From Marininema mesophilum (GTDB taxonomy: Bacteria > Bacillota > Bacilli > Thermoactinomycetales > DSM-45169), in contig NZ_FNNQ01000004.1 in assembly GCF_900106775.1 (NCBI RefSeq), positions 176,534-240,533 on the forward strand: 64,000 nucleotides of DNA, given 5' to 3'. Position numbers and translations under genes: made by a program. This document shows positions 43,473-50,350 of the stretch, one piece after another (position 1 is the stretch's first letter; each line of letters opens with the position of its first letter). The notes beneath the pieces were generated by a model that did not search any database, was not told the origin of the DNA, and saw only the letters and a program-made list of their open reading frames with translations.

Positions 43473-44303
43473 TTGGACGCATCACGTTCACACCGCAGCG
43501 ATATGGCACCGATCAAAGTAGCCGTAGCTGGCGCTACGGGGCGTATGGGGCAAGAAGTGGTGAAGTTAATTCAGCGGGAAGAAAATCTCACGCTAGTGGG
43601 TGCAACCGCAAGAAGTAAGGTTGGCCAAGATGTAGGGGAAGTAATCAGGATCGGCCGTGTAGAGGTGCCGTTGACAGATTCACTCGATGATGTCTTAGCA
43701 CAAGGGCCTGATGTCCTCGTGGACTTTACCACCCCTGACTTGGTGTATGAGAATACTGAAAAAGCAATCAGCTACGGTGTTCGCCCTGTAGTGGGTACAA
43801 CAGGATTAACAGAAAAAGAGATCCAAGAGTTGGACAGTCGTTGTCAAGAGGCAGGGATCGGTGGAATTATCGCTCCCAATTTTGCGATTGGCGCCGTATT
43901 GATGATGGTTTTTACTGCGAAAGCGGCTCGCTATATGCCACATTTGGAAATCATCGAAATGCATCATGACCGTAAGCTAGATGCTCCCTCCGGCACGGCT
44001 CTTAAGACGGCGGAGTTAATCTCCCAGGAGCGCCAAGAATTAAAGCAGGGTCATCCAGAGGAAAAAGAAACCCTTGAAGGAGCCCGCGGAGGCTATAAAG
44101 ATGGCTATCGGGTACATAGTGTGCGACTTCCAGGGCTGGTCGCTCATCAGGAAGTTCTTTTCTCAGATGCTGGGCAGCTCCTGACCATCCGCCATGACTC
44201 CCTTCACCGTGAATCCTTTATGCCAGGTGTTAAGCTTGCCATAGAGGATGTGATGAGTCGAAGGGGTCTTGTCTATGGGCTTGAGAAGATCCTTGATCTT
44301 TAA
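43473..44303 (+). CDS. dapB: 4-hydroxy-tetrahydrodipicolinate reductase
   Basis: Diaminopimelate/lysine pathway enzyme, also needed for dipicolinate in spores. 276 aa from TTG 43473, which has AAAGGAGGC 8 nt upstream; the conserved part starts at MAPIKVAVAGATGRMGQ (ATG 43503), so a 10-residue shorter form is possible. NAD(P)H motif GATGRMGQE, substrate block EMHHDRKLDAPSGTA (catalytic His and Lys). Conserved order breaks directly after it. Confidence 0.95.
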   Translation: MDASRSHRSDMAPIKVAVAGATGRMGQEVVKLIQREENLTLVGATARSKVGQDVGEVIRIGRVEVPLTDSLDDVLAQGPDVLVDFTTPDLVYENTEKAISYGVRPVVGTTGLTEKEIQELDSRCQEAGIGGIIAPNFAIGAVLMMVFTAKAARYMPHLEIIEMHHDRKLDAPSGTALKTAELISQERQELKQGHPEEKETLEGARGGYKDGYRVHSVRLPGLVAHQEVLFSDAGQLLTIRHDSLHRESFMPGVKLAIEDVMSRRGLVYGLEKILDL

Positions 44304-44330
44304 ATAAAAAAGAACCAAGGAAAGTGGTAT

Positions 44331-44499
44331 TGACCCCGTCAAGTAGACAATAGAAAAGAACCTTTTTATGCGGCGATCTTTTCTCGGTATTCACAAGGAA
44401 AAGATCGCCAAACTGTTTCATAAGAAAATCCCCTCCGATAAACAATGACTTTGTCCATCTTTAAGATGGACTTTTTTCACTGTCTACCTTCTGGGGATA
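44331..44499 (-). mobile_element. Miniature IS3-family derivative (about 169 bp)
   Basis: Terminal repeats TGACCCCGTCAAGTAGACA (44331-44349) and its imperfect complement at 44481-44499 match in 13 of 19 positions, including the outer CCCC and inner GTAGACA. On the minus strand a ribosome binding site and ATG (44421) start a short MKQFGDLF reading, and the last eight codons plus stop of an orfB-like frame, EYREKIAA, lie at 44366-44392. That C-terminus is typical of IS3-family transposases. An internal deletion joining both ends explains all of this. Confidence 0.7.
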
Positions 44500-44561
44500 C
44501 TGTGGACATTCGTATACAGTAGCTGCTATCGGCGATAGAGTTACGCGACCCTACGAATCGT

Positions 44562-45437
44562 TTACCGCGTGTGATTTTGCCATAAAGGCTTGGGGAGCTT
44601 AATGGTTCTGTACAAAAGAATAACAGTAATAGCTAAAATGGGAAATTGAATCAGAGGCATCAAATTGACAGTTTCACTCGTTCTTAATGGAATCGCAAGT
44701 GCAAAGGAATTGGAGGCATGGGCTATAGCCGCAGGCCAGATGCTACCTGAACTCAATCGAAAATGGCCTACAAGGAAAGCTGTTAAAAGGCCACTTAAGA
44801 TAACTCCAACAGCCATTTTAGCCGCTCCTCCTATATTTAATATAAGGATCGGAGCGTGCCATAACAACCAGATCAATCCGCTCATGAGGACGGGGTATTT
44901 CACTTTGGCATCGATTAACCGTGTGAGCATAAAACCCCGCCAACCGAGTTCTTCCCCCATAACGGGGATCAAAGTCACCAAACTAGATAGAATAGAAGCT
45001 ACAACGAGTATTATTGGGAAATTCAGTGGTGTCAGTTGATATTGCCCCAATATACTGTAGACAATCGATTTTGCAATACCACCACCTTGAGGAATTTGGA
45101 ACTCGGACAATCCGAAAAACGAGGCAATGGAGTGAATGACCAACCACATTACGGTCACGATTACAAAAGCTAAACCAATGAATTTCCATACTTTCCGGTC
45201 AAGTTTAAAGGAAACGTCTTTAAACCCTTCTTTGAGGATGATACGGGTTAAAATGGCAGACACGGCGGGCGTAAACATGTATCCAAACGTGATAAATAGG
45301 GGGTTTGGGTTGATGTATAATACGGTAGACATGATAGCGACTGTAACAAGCAAGATACTGAAATAGACTCGAAGTCCTTTTTTAGCTCGTTGCACTATTT
45401 CACCCTCGGTACGGGATGCTTCTACTTGTGATGTCAT
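44562..45437 (-). CDS. CPBP family intramembrane glutamic endopeptidase
   Basis: 291-aa polytopic membrane protein (Abi/CAAX protease-like). Motif 1 EELGWRGFMLTRL (catalytic Glu pair and Arg, about residues 164-176), motif 2 LWHAPILI with His, motif 3 RLSSGSIWPAAIAHASNSF with His and Asn. Such proteins process prenylated or small secreted peptides, and often accompany bacteriocin-like genes. ATG at 45437 with AAGGAAGAT upstream. Its neighbour upstream encodes a small secreted repeat protein, and a relic of a second copy lies at 46086-46172. Confidence 0.88.
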   Translation of the reverse strand: MTSQVEASRTEGEIVQRAKKGLRVYFSILLVTVAIMSTVLYINPNPLFITFGYMFTPAVSAILTRIILKEGFKDVSFKLDRKVWKFIGLAFVIVTVMWLVIHSIASFFGLSEFQIPQGGGIAKSIVYSILGQYQLTPLNFPIILVVASILSSLVTLIPVMGEELGWRGFMLTRLIDAKVKYPVLMSGLIWLLWHAPILILNIGGAAKMAVGVILSGLLTAFLVGHFRLSSGSIWPAAIAHASNSFALAIPLRTSETVNLMPLIQFPILAITVILLYRTIKLPKPLWQNHTR

Positions 45438-45560
45438 GGTAATCTTCCTTTTTTAATTTTTAGTCCTCTAGTGAGGCATGATCGTTAAACGACTCCTAGT
45501 TAGTTCTAGGAGCCGTTCTGGTTTTTACAGCCCTATAAGGGTGTGTATGTCCCGCTACCC

Positions 45561-45956
45561 TTAATCTTCTTCACATTTCACGCCATATACATGTTCCTTG
45601 TCATCGTCAGAGTGCATTACATATTTCTTGTCATGATTTAAGGATGTTATGCCTTCATGTTTGACATGATCAGAGGATGTTACGGCAATGCGGTTCTCTT
45701 GATGATCGAAGGATGTTGCGGCTAAGCGGTTCTCTTGATGATCGGAGGATGTTATGGCTAAGCGGTTCTCTTGATCATCAGAGTATTTAGCCCATTTCGC
45801 ATGATCCTGAGAGTAGGTAGCTTTCTTGGAATCGATACCTAGCTGTTTGGATGCTCCATCATATCCACCTCCACTGGCAAAAGCAGCCGGGGTCGCGACG
45901 GTGGCAAAGAGCGCAAAGGCTGCTGCAAAAGGTAGAAAACGACGAAAATGTTTCAT
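45561..45956 (-). CDS. Small secreted protein with degenerate tandem repeats
   Basis: 131 aa. Signal peptide MKHFRRFLPFAAAFALFATVATPAAFA, cleavage after AFA (about residue 27; described here in two parts: MKHFRRFLPF and a hydrophobic core). The mature part, from about residue 55 on, consists of six repeats of 11-12 aa of the pattern TSSDHQENRLAA, getting more degenerate toward the C-terminus. It is rich in Asp, His and Glu and ends VYGVKCEED. Unknown function; metal binding is conceivable. Ribosome binding site, start and signal peptide are closely shared with the gene at 59950. Confidence 0.8.
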   Translation of the reverse strand: MKHFRRFLPFAAAFALFATVATPAAFASGGGYDGASKQLGIDSKKATYSQDHAKWAKYSDDQENRLAITSSDHQENRLAATSFDHQENRIAVTSSDHVKHEGITSLNHDKKYVMHSDDDKEHVYGVKCEED

Positions 45957-46085
45957 GAATAATCACTCCTATGAATAGTTATTGTGTTCCAATGACATAG
46001 TACATTAGTTCACTAATACATATCAAGGGGTTTCTCAAAGGGAATTTTTTCCGTACTCTTAGATGGAGTGTCCTGGTTGTCAATT

Positions 46086-46172
46086 CTAGATGCTGAAATA
46101 GACCCAAAGTCCTTTTCTGGTTCGTTGGACTATTTGACCCTCGTTATGGAGTGTTTCTGCATGCGATGTCAA
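46086..46172 (-). pseudogene. Relic of a second CPBP protease gene (5' end only)
   Basis: Minus-strand reading from TTG 46172 gives MTSHAETLHNEGQIVQRTRK and continues GLWVYFSI then a stop. It aligns along its whole length with the first 28 codons of the CPBP gene at 45437 (MTSQVEASRTEGEIVQRAKK, GLRVYFSI). DNA similarity extends slightly past both ends. No further protease sequence follows. Confidence 0.85.
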
Positions 46173-46428
46173 TGGTACCCTTCCTTGCCCATTTATTAAT
46201 GAATAATGAACATTACATTGAATGGGTGATATAGTGTTGTAGTTGAATAATACACTGGTTTTCTTTTAGGGATCAAGGTTTTTGCAGAGGGAATAATTTC
46301 CTTGAGGGAAGAATACCAAAGTTGTGAACTTTCTTTGATTCTTTTTATTCGCTGTCTCATTTCTCTTTTTAAAACTGTATTGTAAACTAGAGATGAATAA
46401 GAGTGGCAAGATGGAAGGGGGATTTGAT

Positions 46429-46947
46429 GTGGTGAAACGCTTCGGGGTTCGATCCATAGGATGGTTGCTTGTCCCCGCTTTAGTCGGGGCAACCATTATA
46501 GTAGGATGTCAAAATAATCAGCCAAAAAAAGAATCAATGAAAGAAAGTCATCAGCAACATGAGGTAAATGGGGATATTCGTGAGGCGACAGCTGGGAAGG
46601 AGCATCTTCCATCCTTTCTCAACGAAACCAATTCGGATGTGAAGAGAGTATATCGATTAGCTGCTAAACATGCGAAAACCCTTGAAAAAATGCCTTGCTA
46701 TTGTGGTTGTGGTGAAAGCGTAGGCCACAAAAACAATCTCGATTGTTTTGTTCACGAACTGAAAAAAGACGGAAAAATCACCTGGGATTCCCACGGAACG
46801 AAATGTTCGACTTGTTTAGATGTAGCTGTAAAAACAGCGGAACTGAAAGAGAAAGGAAAGAGTGATTTAGAGATCCGAAAATATCTAGATAATCAATATA
46901 AGGACTCTAACGGAAAACCTACTCCGACACCAATGCCTGCTTCTTAA
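46429..46947 (+). CDS. PCYCGC-motif lipoprotein
   Basis: 172-aa predicted lipoprotein. Signal with lipobox-like IIVGC (about residue 27), a Lys/Gln/His-rich linker, and then the PCYCGCGESVGHKNNLDCF motif with four cysteines. A further CSTC pair follows about 30 residues on. PCYCGC-domain proteins occur on the surface of Bacillales and Thermoactinomycetaceae; a metal or redox role is plausible from the Cys pattern but unproven. GTG 46429 chosen because GGAAGGGGG lies 7 nt upstream; GTG 46432 and ATG 46393 are alternatives. Confidence 0.82.
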   Translation: MVKRFGVRSIGWLLVPALVGATIIVGCQNNQPKKESMKESHQQHEVNGDIREATAGKEHLPSFLNETNSDVKRVYRLAAKHAKTLEKMPCYCGCGESVGHKNNLDCFVHELKKDGKITWDSHGTKCSTCLDVAVKTAELKEKGKSDLEIRKYLDNQYKDSNGKPTPTPMPAS

Positions 46948-46999
46948 AACCTCGCAGAATGGATTTTTCAATGAGAATTGGGGTACTGAAGCCAAGGAT

Positions 47000-47028
47000 T
47001 TTACGGCACTTTCTATAACTAGTATAAT
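47000..47028 (+). promoter_or_regulatory. Promoter of the AT-rich MFS gene
   Basis: TTTACG (47000-47005), 17-nt spacer, TATAAT (47023-47028). The predicted transcript starts inside or right at the left arm of the hairpin at 47035. Confidence 0.7.
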
Positions 47029-47034
47029 AAGTGA

Positions 47035-47074
47035 AATTTCAGAAGGAAGGGGACTATCCCTCCCTTCTGAAATT
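47035..47074 (+). promoter_or_regulatory. 5'-terminal hairpin in front of the MFS gene
   Basis: 12-bp perfect stem (47035-47046 with 47063-47074), one A/C mismatch, 4 further pairs, and a 6-nt loop. It begins about 7 nt after the -10 element and ends about 20 nt before the ATG. There is no T tract. It may protect the mRNA end or serve as an operator. Confidence 0.75.
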
Positions 47075-47093
47075 AATTTGGTCAGGGGGAAAA

Positions 47094-48305
47094 ATGCTTA
47101 CCCTATTAAAGATGAATAAACCATTCCGACATCTTATTTCTGGAGCTTTTTTTTCAAGTATCGGTGATGCCATAATGGCTGTAGGAATTCTTGTTGCTAT
47201 ATACCAGCAAACTCATTCCCCAGTTGCTATTAGCTGGCTTACACTCGCCCAAGTTCTCCCTTTTTTGATCATTTCTTTGTATGCTGGAGTTCAGGTAGAT
47301 CAATTAAATCCGAAGAAAACATTGATGATTTCAGATTTATTAAGGTTCATTATATTAATTATTTTATTTTTTCTATGGGATCTAAATTATGTGGGTTTAA
47401 TAGGTATATATGTAGTTGTTTTTTTAATTTATTCTGTTTCGACTTTTTTTGATCCTAGCAGTTTAGTTGTATTGAAAAGCGTTGTAGAAGAACCAGAGGA
47501 ATTATTGGTAGCTAATAGTGTCAAACAAATGATTATAGACTTTTCAAAAATTGCTGGAGCCTTAATTGGTGGAGCTATTGCAAGTAGCTTTGATATAAAA
47601 TGGATTTTTATAATAAATGCTTTTTCTTATCTTATTTCGCTTATTTTTATATCATTCATTGTTTATGAACGAAAAATGCAAAAATCAAGCAAAAAGTTAA
47701 ATATACGAAAGGAACTAAAAAGTGGATGGAAATATATTGCGAAAAAAGCTTCGTTAGATTTAAAAAAATCTATTTATTATATTGTCATAATTAATATACC
47801 TATTTCTATACTTACTATTCAAATGACCCTTATATCTCAAAGGTCAACGATCTTTCAACCAGGTAACTACTTAGGGCTAATGAATAGCCTTTATATGGGA
47901 GGATCTGTCTTAGGATCTATTACAATAGGGGTTTTACTCAAAAAAACAAAAATCAATTTACACCATATACCTCTATTAATTTTTATTTATAGCTTGCTTA
48001 CTCTGATTCCAACAATTTTATTCAACGAAATTATAACCCTATTATCATTTTTTTTAATCGGTTTGATGGCAGTTGTTATTCAAATTATTATCAACTCTAT
48101 TTATCAACGGGAAGTGCCAAATGAATTCATGGGAAGGGTTAGTAGCTTTAGAAGTATGATTTTGCGTATTCCTCCTCCTCTTCTTTCAGCTATATACGGA
48201 GTAATGGTTCAGTATATAGGTTTAACATTAGCAACATTAATTATCACTTTATTTAGTATTTTGAGCTTATATATTTTATTAATTAATAAGGATGATAATT
48301 ATTAA
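47094..48305 (+). CDS. MFS transporter, MefA-like efflux type
   Basis: 403 aa with twelve predicted membrane helices. FSSIGDAIMAVGILVAIYQQ in helix 1, then SWLTLAQVLPFLIISLYAGVQVDQLNPKKTLMISDLLR (region with the usual D-x-x-x-x-K/R loop), resembling macrolide-efflux-like MFS proteins. ATG 47094 with GGGGGAAA upstream. Base composition and codon use are markedly AT-rich compared with the core genes, a sign of transfer. The substrate is unknown. Preceded by its own promoter and a striking hairpin. Confidence 0.85.
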   Translation: MLTLLKMNKPFRHLISGAFFSSIGDAIMAVGILVAIYQQTHSPVAISWLTLAQVLPFLIISLYAGVQVDQLNPKKTLMISDLLRFIILIILFFLWDLNYVGLIGIYVVVFLIYSVSTFFDPSSLVVLKSVVEEPEELLVANSVKQMIIDFSKIAGALIGGAIASSFDIKWIFIINAFSYLISLIFISFIVYERKMQKSSKKLNIRKELKSGWKYIAKKASLDLKKSIYYIVIINIPISILTIQMTLISQRSTIFQPGNYLGLMNSLYMGGSVLGSITIGVLLKKTKINLHHIPLLIFIYSLLTLIPTILFNEIITLLSFFLIGLMAVVIQIIINSIYQREVPNEFMGRVSSFRSMILRIPPPLLSAIYGVMVQYIGLTLATLIITLFSILSLYILLINKDDNY

Positions 48306-48637
48306 AATAAGAAAATGTTAGTTAGACAAATCCTAAATTTCCCTAGTAAGGGGAAAACCAGCAACCGTGACACGAAGCGCAATTTGTTCAAACCATGATG
48401 ATTTTATATTCCATAAAATGTATCACCGTATAATGTCTGGTTTTGTCGGCAGGACCCCAAGTTAGAAGAATAGAGTAGGATCGACGAGAAAACTGTCACC
48501 CAAGTCGCGTAATATTGATTTCTGCTGTTACAGATGTTACACAAGTGAAATTTGACCAAAATAAAGCAAGCACATCTCTTTCATTTACTTTATAATTAAA
48601 AAAGTAAGACTAAATTAAGAAAAAGGGAGAGGATATC
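48306..48637 (+). other. Intergenic region upstream of the toxin gene
   Basis: 332 bp. Contains a copy of a repeat at 48361-48405 also found at 49601-49685 and 59771-59861, and a TATAAT (48591-48596) that could be the -10 of the toxin promoter, although no good -35 is spaced 17 nt away. No gene seen. Confidence 0.55.
48361..48405 (+). repeat. Repeat copy C (degenerate)
   Basis: About 45 bp matching the other two copies around CAAC(C/T)GTGA, AAGCGCAATTT and CATGATG. Plus orientation, 240 bp before the toxin start. The match fades after CATGATG, where copies A and B continue. Confidence 0.6.
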
Positions 48638-49555
48638 GTGAAAAATGTCAAAAGAAAAGTGGCTACTGGGTTAACGGCTTTTCTAATTGCGATTAGTGTA
48701 AGTGTGGTCATGGACACAAAAGCTTCTGCTGCTGACCCACAATTCATTGATTTTGATAAGGAAGCGATAGACACCTTTTCTAAAACAAATTGGCGAGCAG
48801 CAGATGTGAATACGACAGATATGCAAATTACAGATGTAACAGCTGAGCCAGTTGGGGAACCGTTACAATTCACTCAGAACGTCGTGTTGATGGGGGAGGC
48901 TGAACTCGAAAATTCTAGCAACGAATCCATAAATCAAAACATTCCAACGTTTAAAAAGGACTTGACAGATAGTGTAACAACAACCACAATAAAGGGTTGG
49001 AAAGCCGAAAAAGGACCGGTTCTGAGTGCAACGGTTAAAGATATTTTTGGACTATCTTCCGCATTTGGTGAGTATAACTACAGTGATTCTAGCCCCCATA
49101 GGATAACCTCTACATCAACTTATACCTATCCTGAACAAAATATTAGTATTCCAGCTCACACCAAAGCCATCGCAACCGTATATTTGCAACGAGTAAGAGG
49201 CATAGGAAAAGTAAACCTAAAGGCTACCCTAAGTGGTCGCTTAGCTTTCATAGCTCCGCAAAAGGCTGCTGTAAAAGATGTGTATGATCTCTTCAAAGAG
49301 GCCAAAGATAAAGGGTATCAAATGCCATCTGAGCTAACACTTGACGATGAAGCGAAAAAAGTACACTTCAGTGGAGCAGGAGAATGGAAGGCCGGTTACG
49401 GATTGAGTTATTTTGTTGATATCAACCTTGTGGATCAGGATACAGGAAAACCCAAATTTATAAATGTAGACGGATCAAAAAAATCTTCTTATAGATATAC
49501 CGTTCCAGTAAAAAAAGAGGATGTGACAGTGAAGAATAAAAAGAACGCAAAGTAA
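48638..49555 (+). CDS. ETX/MTX2-type aerolysin-like pore-forming toxin
   Basis: 305 aa. A Sec signal peptide (about residues 1-32, core GLTAFLIAISVSVVM, cut after ASA) precedes the mature chain. In the middle are the features of the epsilon-toxin/MTX2 beta-pore-forming family: an alternating strand NVVLMGEAELENSSNES, a Thr-rich DLTDSVTTTTIKGWKAEKG, a strand with STSTYTYPEQNISIPAHTKA, and IATVYLQRVRG. The Ser/Thr-rich amphipathic stretch between them would insert as the beta hairpin. A C-terminal basic tail follows (VTVKNKKNAK). GTG 48638 with GGGAGAGGA upstream. No immunity-like gene adjacent. Target cell unknown. Confidence 0.82.
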   Translation: MKNVKRKVATGLTAFLIAISVSVVMDTKASAADPQFIDFDKEAIDTFSKTNWRAADVNTTDMQITDVTAEPVGEPLQFTQNVVLMGEAELENSSNESINQNIPTFKKDLTDSVTTTTIKGWKAEKGPVLSATVKDIFGLSSAFGEYNYSDSSPHRITSTSTYTYPEQNISIPAHTKAIATVYLQRVRGIGKVNLKATLSGRLAFIAPQKAAVKDVYDLFKEAKDKGYQMPSELTLDDEAKKVHFSGAGEWKAGYGLSYFVDINLVDQDTGKPKFINVDGSKKSSYRYTVPVKKEDVTVKNKKNAK

Positions 49556-49566
49556 CTAGTTATTCC

Positions 49567-49601
49567 AAAAAGAGGTCTTATTTAAAGGCCTCTTTTTATT
49601 A
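49567..49601 (+). terminator. Terminator after the toxin gene
   Basis: Stem AAAAAGAGG/CCTCTTTTT around a 12-nt loop, with T-rich 3' side. Confidence 0.82.
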
Positions 49602-49685
49602 ATATTATAATTAGTAAAAAAGATTATTTCCCCATCATTTTAAATAAATTACGCTTTAGGTCACAGTTGTAGGCCTAACAGCGTG
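49601..49685 (-). repeat. Repeat copy B, abutting the tnpB relic
   Basis: On the minus strand it reads AGGCCTACAACTGTGACC and so on, and matches copy A over about 70 bp with around ten differences and one short gap. It lies just past the 3' end of the decayed tnpB, in the same orientation, so it may be the right end (or omega-RNA region) of that element. Confidence 0.65.
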
Positions 49686-50300
49686 ATGAGGTAAACAAGT
49701 TTGTAATACAAACAAACCACCATAAAGTACCTCCGAATACTACAGAAAATAGACATTGAATGAAGGTTCCTGCCTTGATCTTTCTTCTTTGACTTTGCAG
49801 TATTACGAATGTCCGTCAAATCTTCCATGCGAATTACTCCAACACCGTTGACGAGTGCATGATCAACGATTTGACGGCTCATTTTATGATTCTGATCTTC
49901 CATCCAACGCGATTCTTTGTTCTTTGATTTCTTAATCGCTTGTAGTTTTTTTGATTTTCCTAGTTTACCTCTTTTCGATTGGAACGCCGATACGTTTTTC
50001 AAGCGTGGGAAAAGAGACGGTATAGAGTTCCTTTTTTTCAATCGTTAAGTTTTGATTGCGAAGCAACACCATCTTTTGCGAAAAGTTTTCGCATGCTGAT
50101 TCTTCTTTTGAGACTTTACTTCACGAATGGTTTGATTGACAACAGCCGATGGAAATGATTGATCTGAAAACTCCTTAAAGATCGTGCTGGTTGCCTTATT
50201 GACCTCTGGGTGCAAAAGAAGCCAGTTAGCAAACGCCGTGTTGAAACCGTGGGCTTTCAGTCGGCAAACATCTTGTAAAATAGTCAAATTTGAATATAAT
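49661..50300 (-). pseudogene. tnpB: Decayed IS200/IS605-type tnpB
   Basis: Fragments of a TnpB protein spread over several frames. N-terminal part at 50045-50300 (LYSNLTILQDVCRL, then VVNQTIREVKSQKKNQHAKTF and FRKRW). A short third-frame piece at about 49980-50060 (NQNLTIEKKELYTVSFPTLE). C-terminal part at 49661-49975 (KESRWMEDQNHKMSRQIVD, GVGVIRMEDLTDIRNTA with the RuvC Glu). The region around the first RuvC Asp and the zinc ribbon are missing. Frameshifts and deletions make it non-functional. Confidence 0.85.
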
Positions 50301-50350
50301 AATTTGTATAGGATTATTTTAGTGAATGGATAGGAGTTGGGGTAAGAGAG

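Noticed and set aside
45561..45860. CRISPR-like array from the regular 36-bp repeats
   Set aside because: The repeats are head-to-tail without spacers and lie in frame within a signal-peptide-bearing gene.
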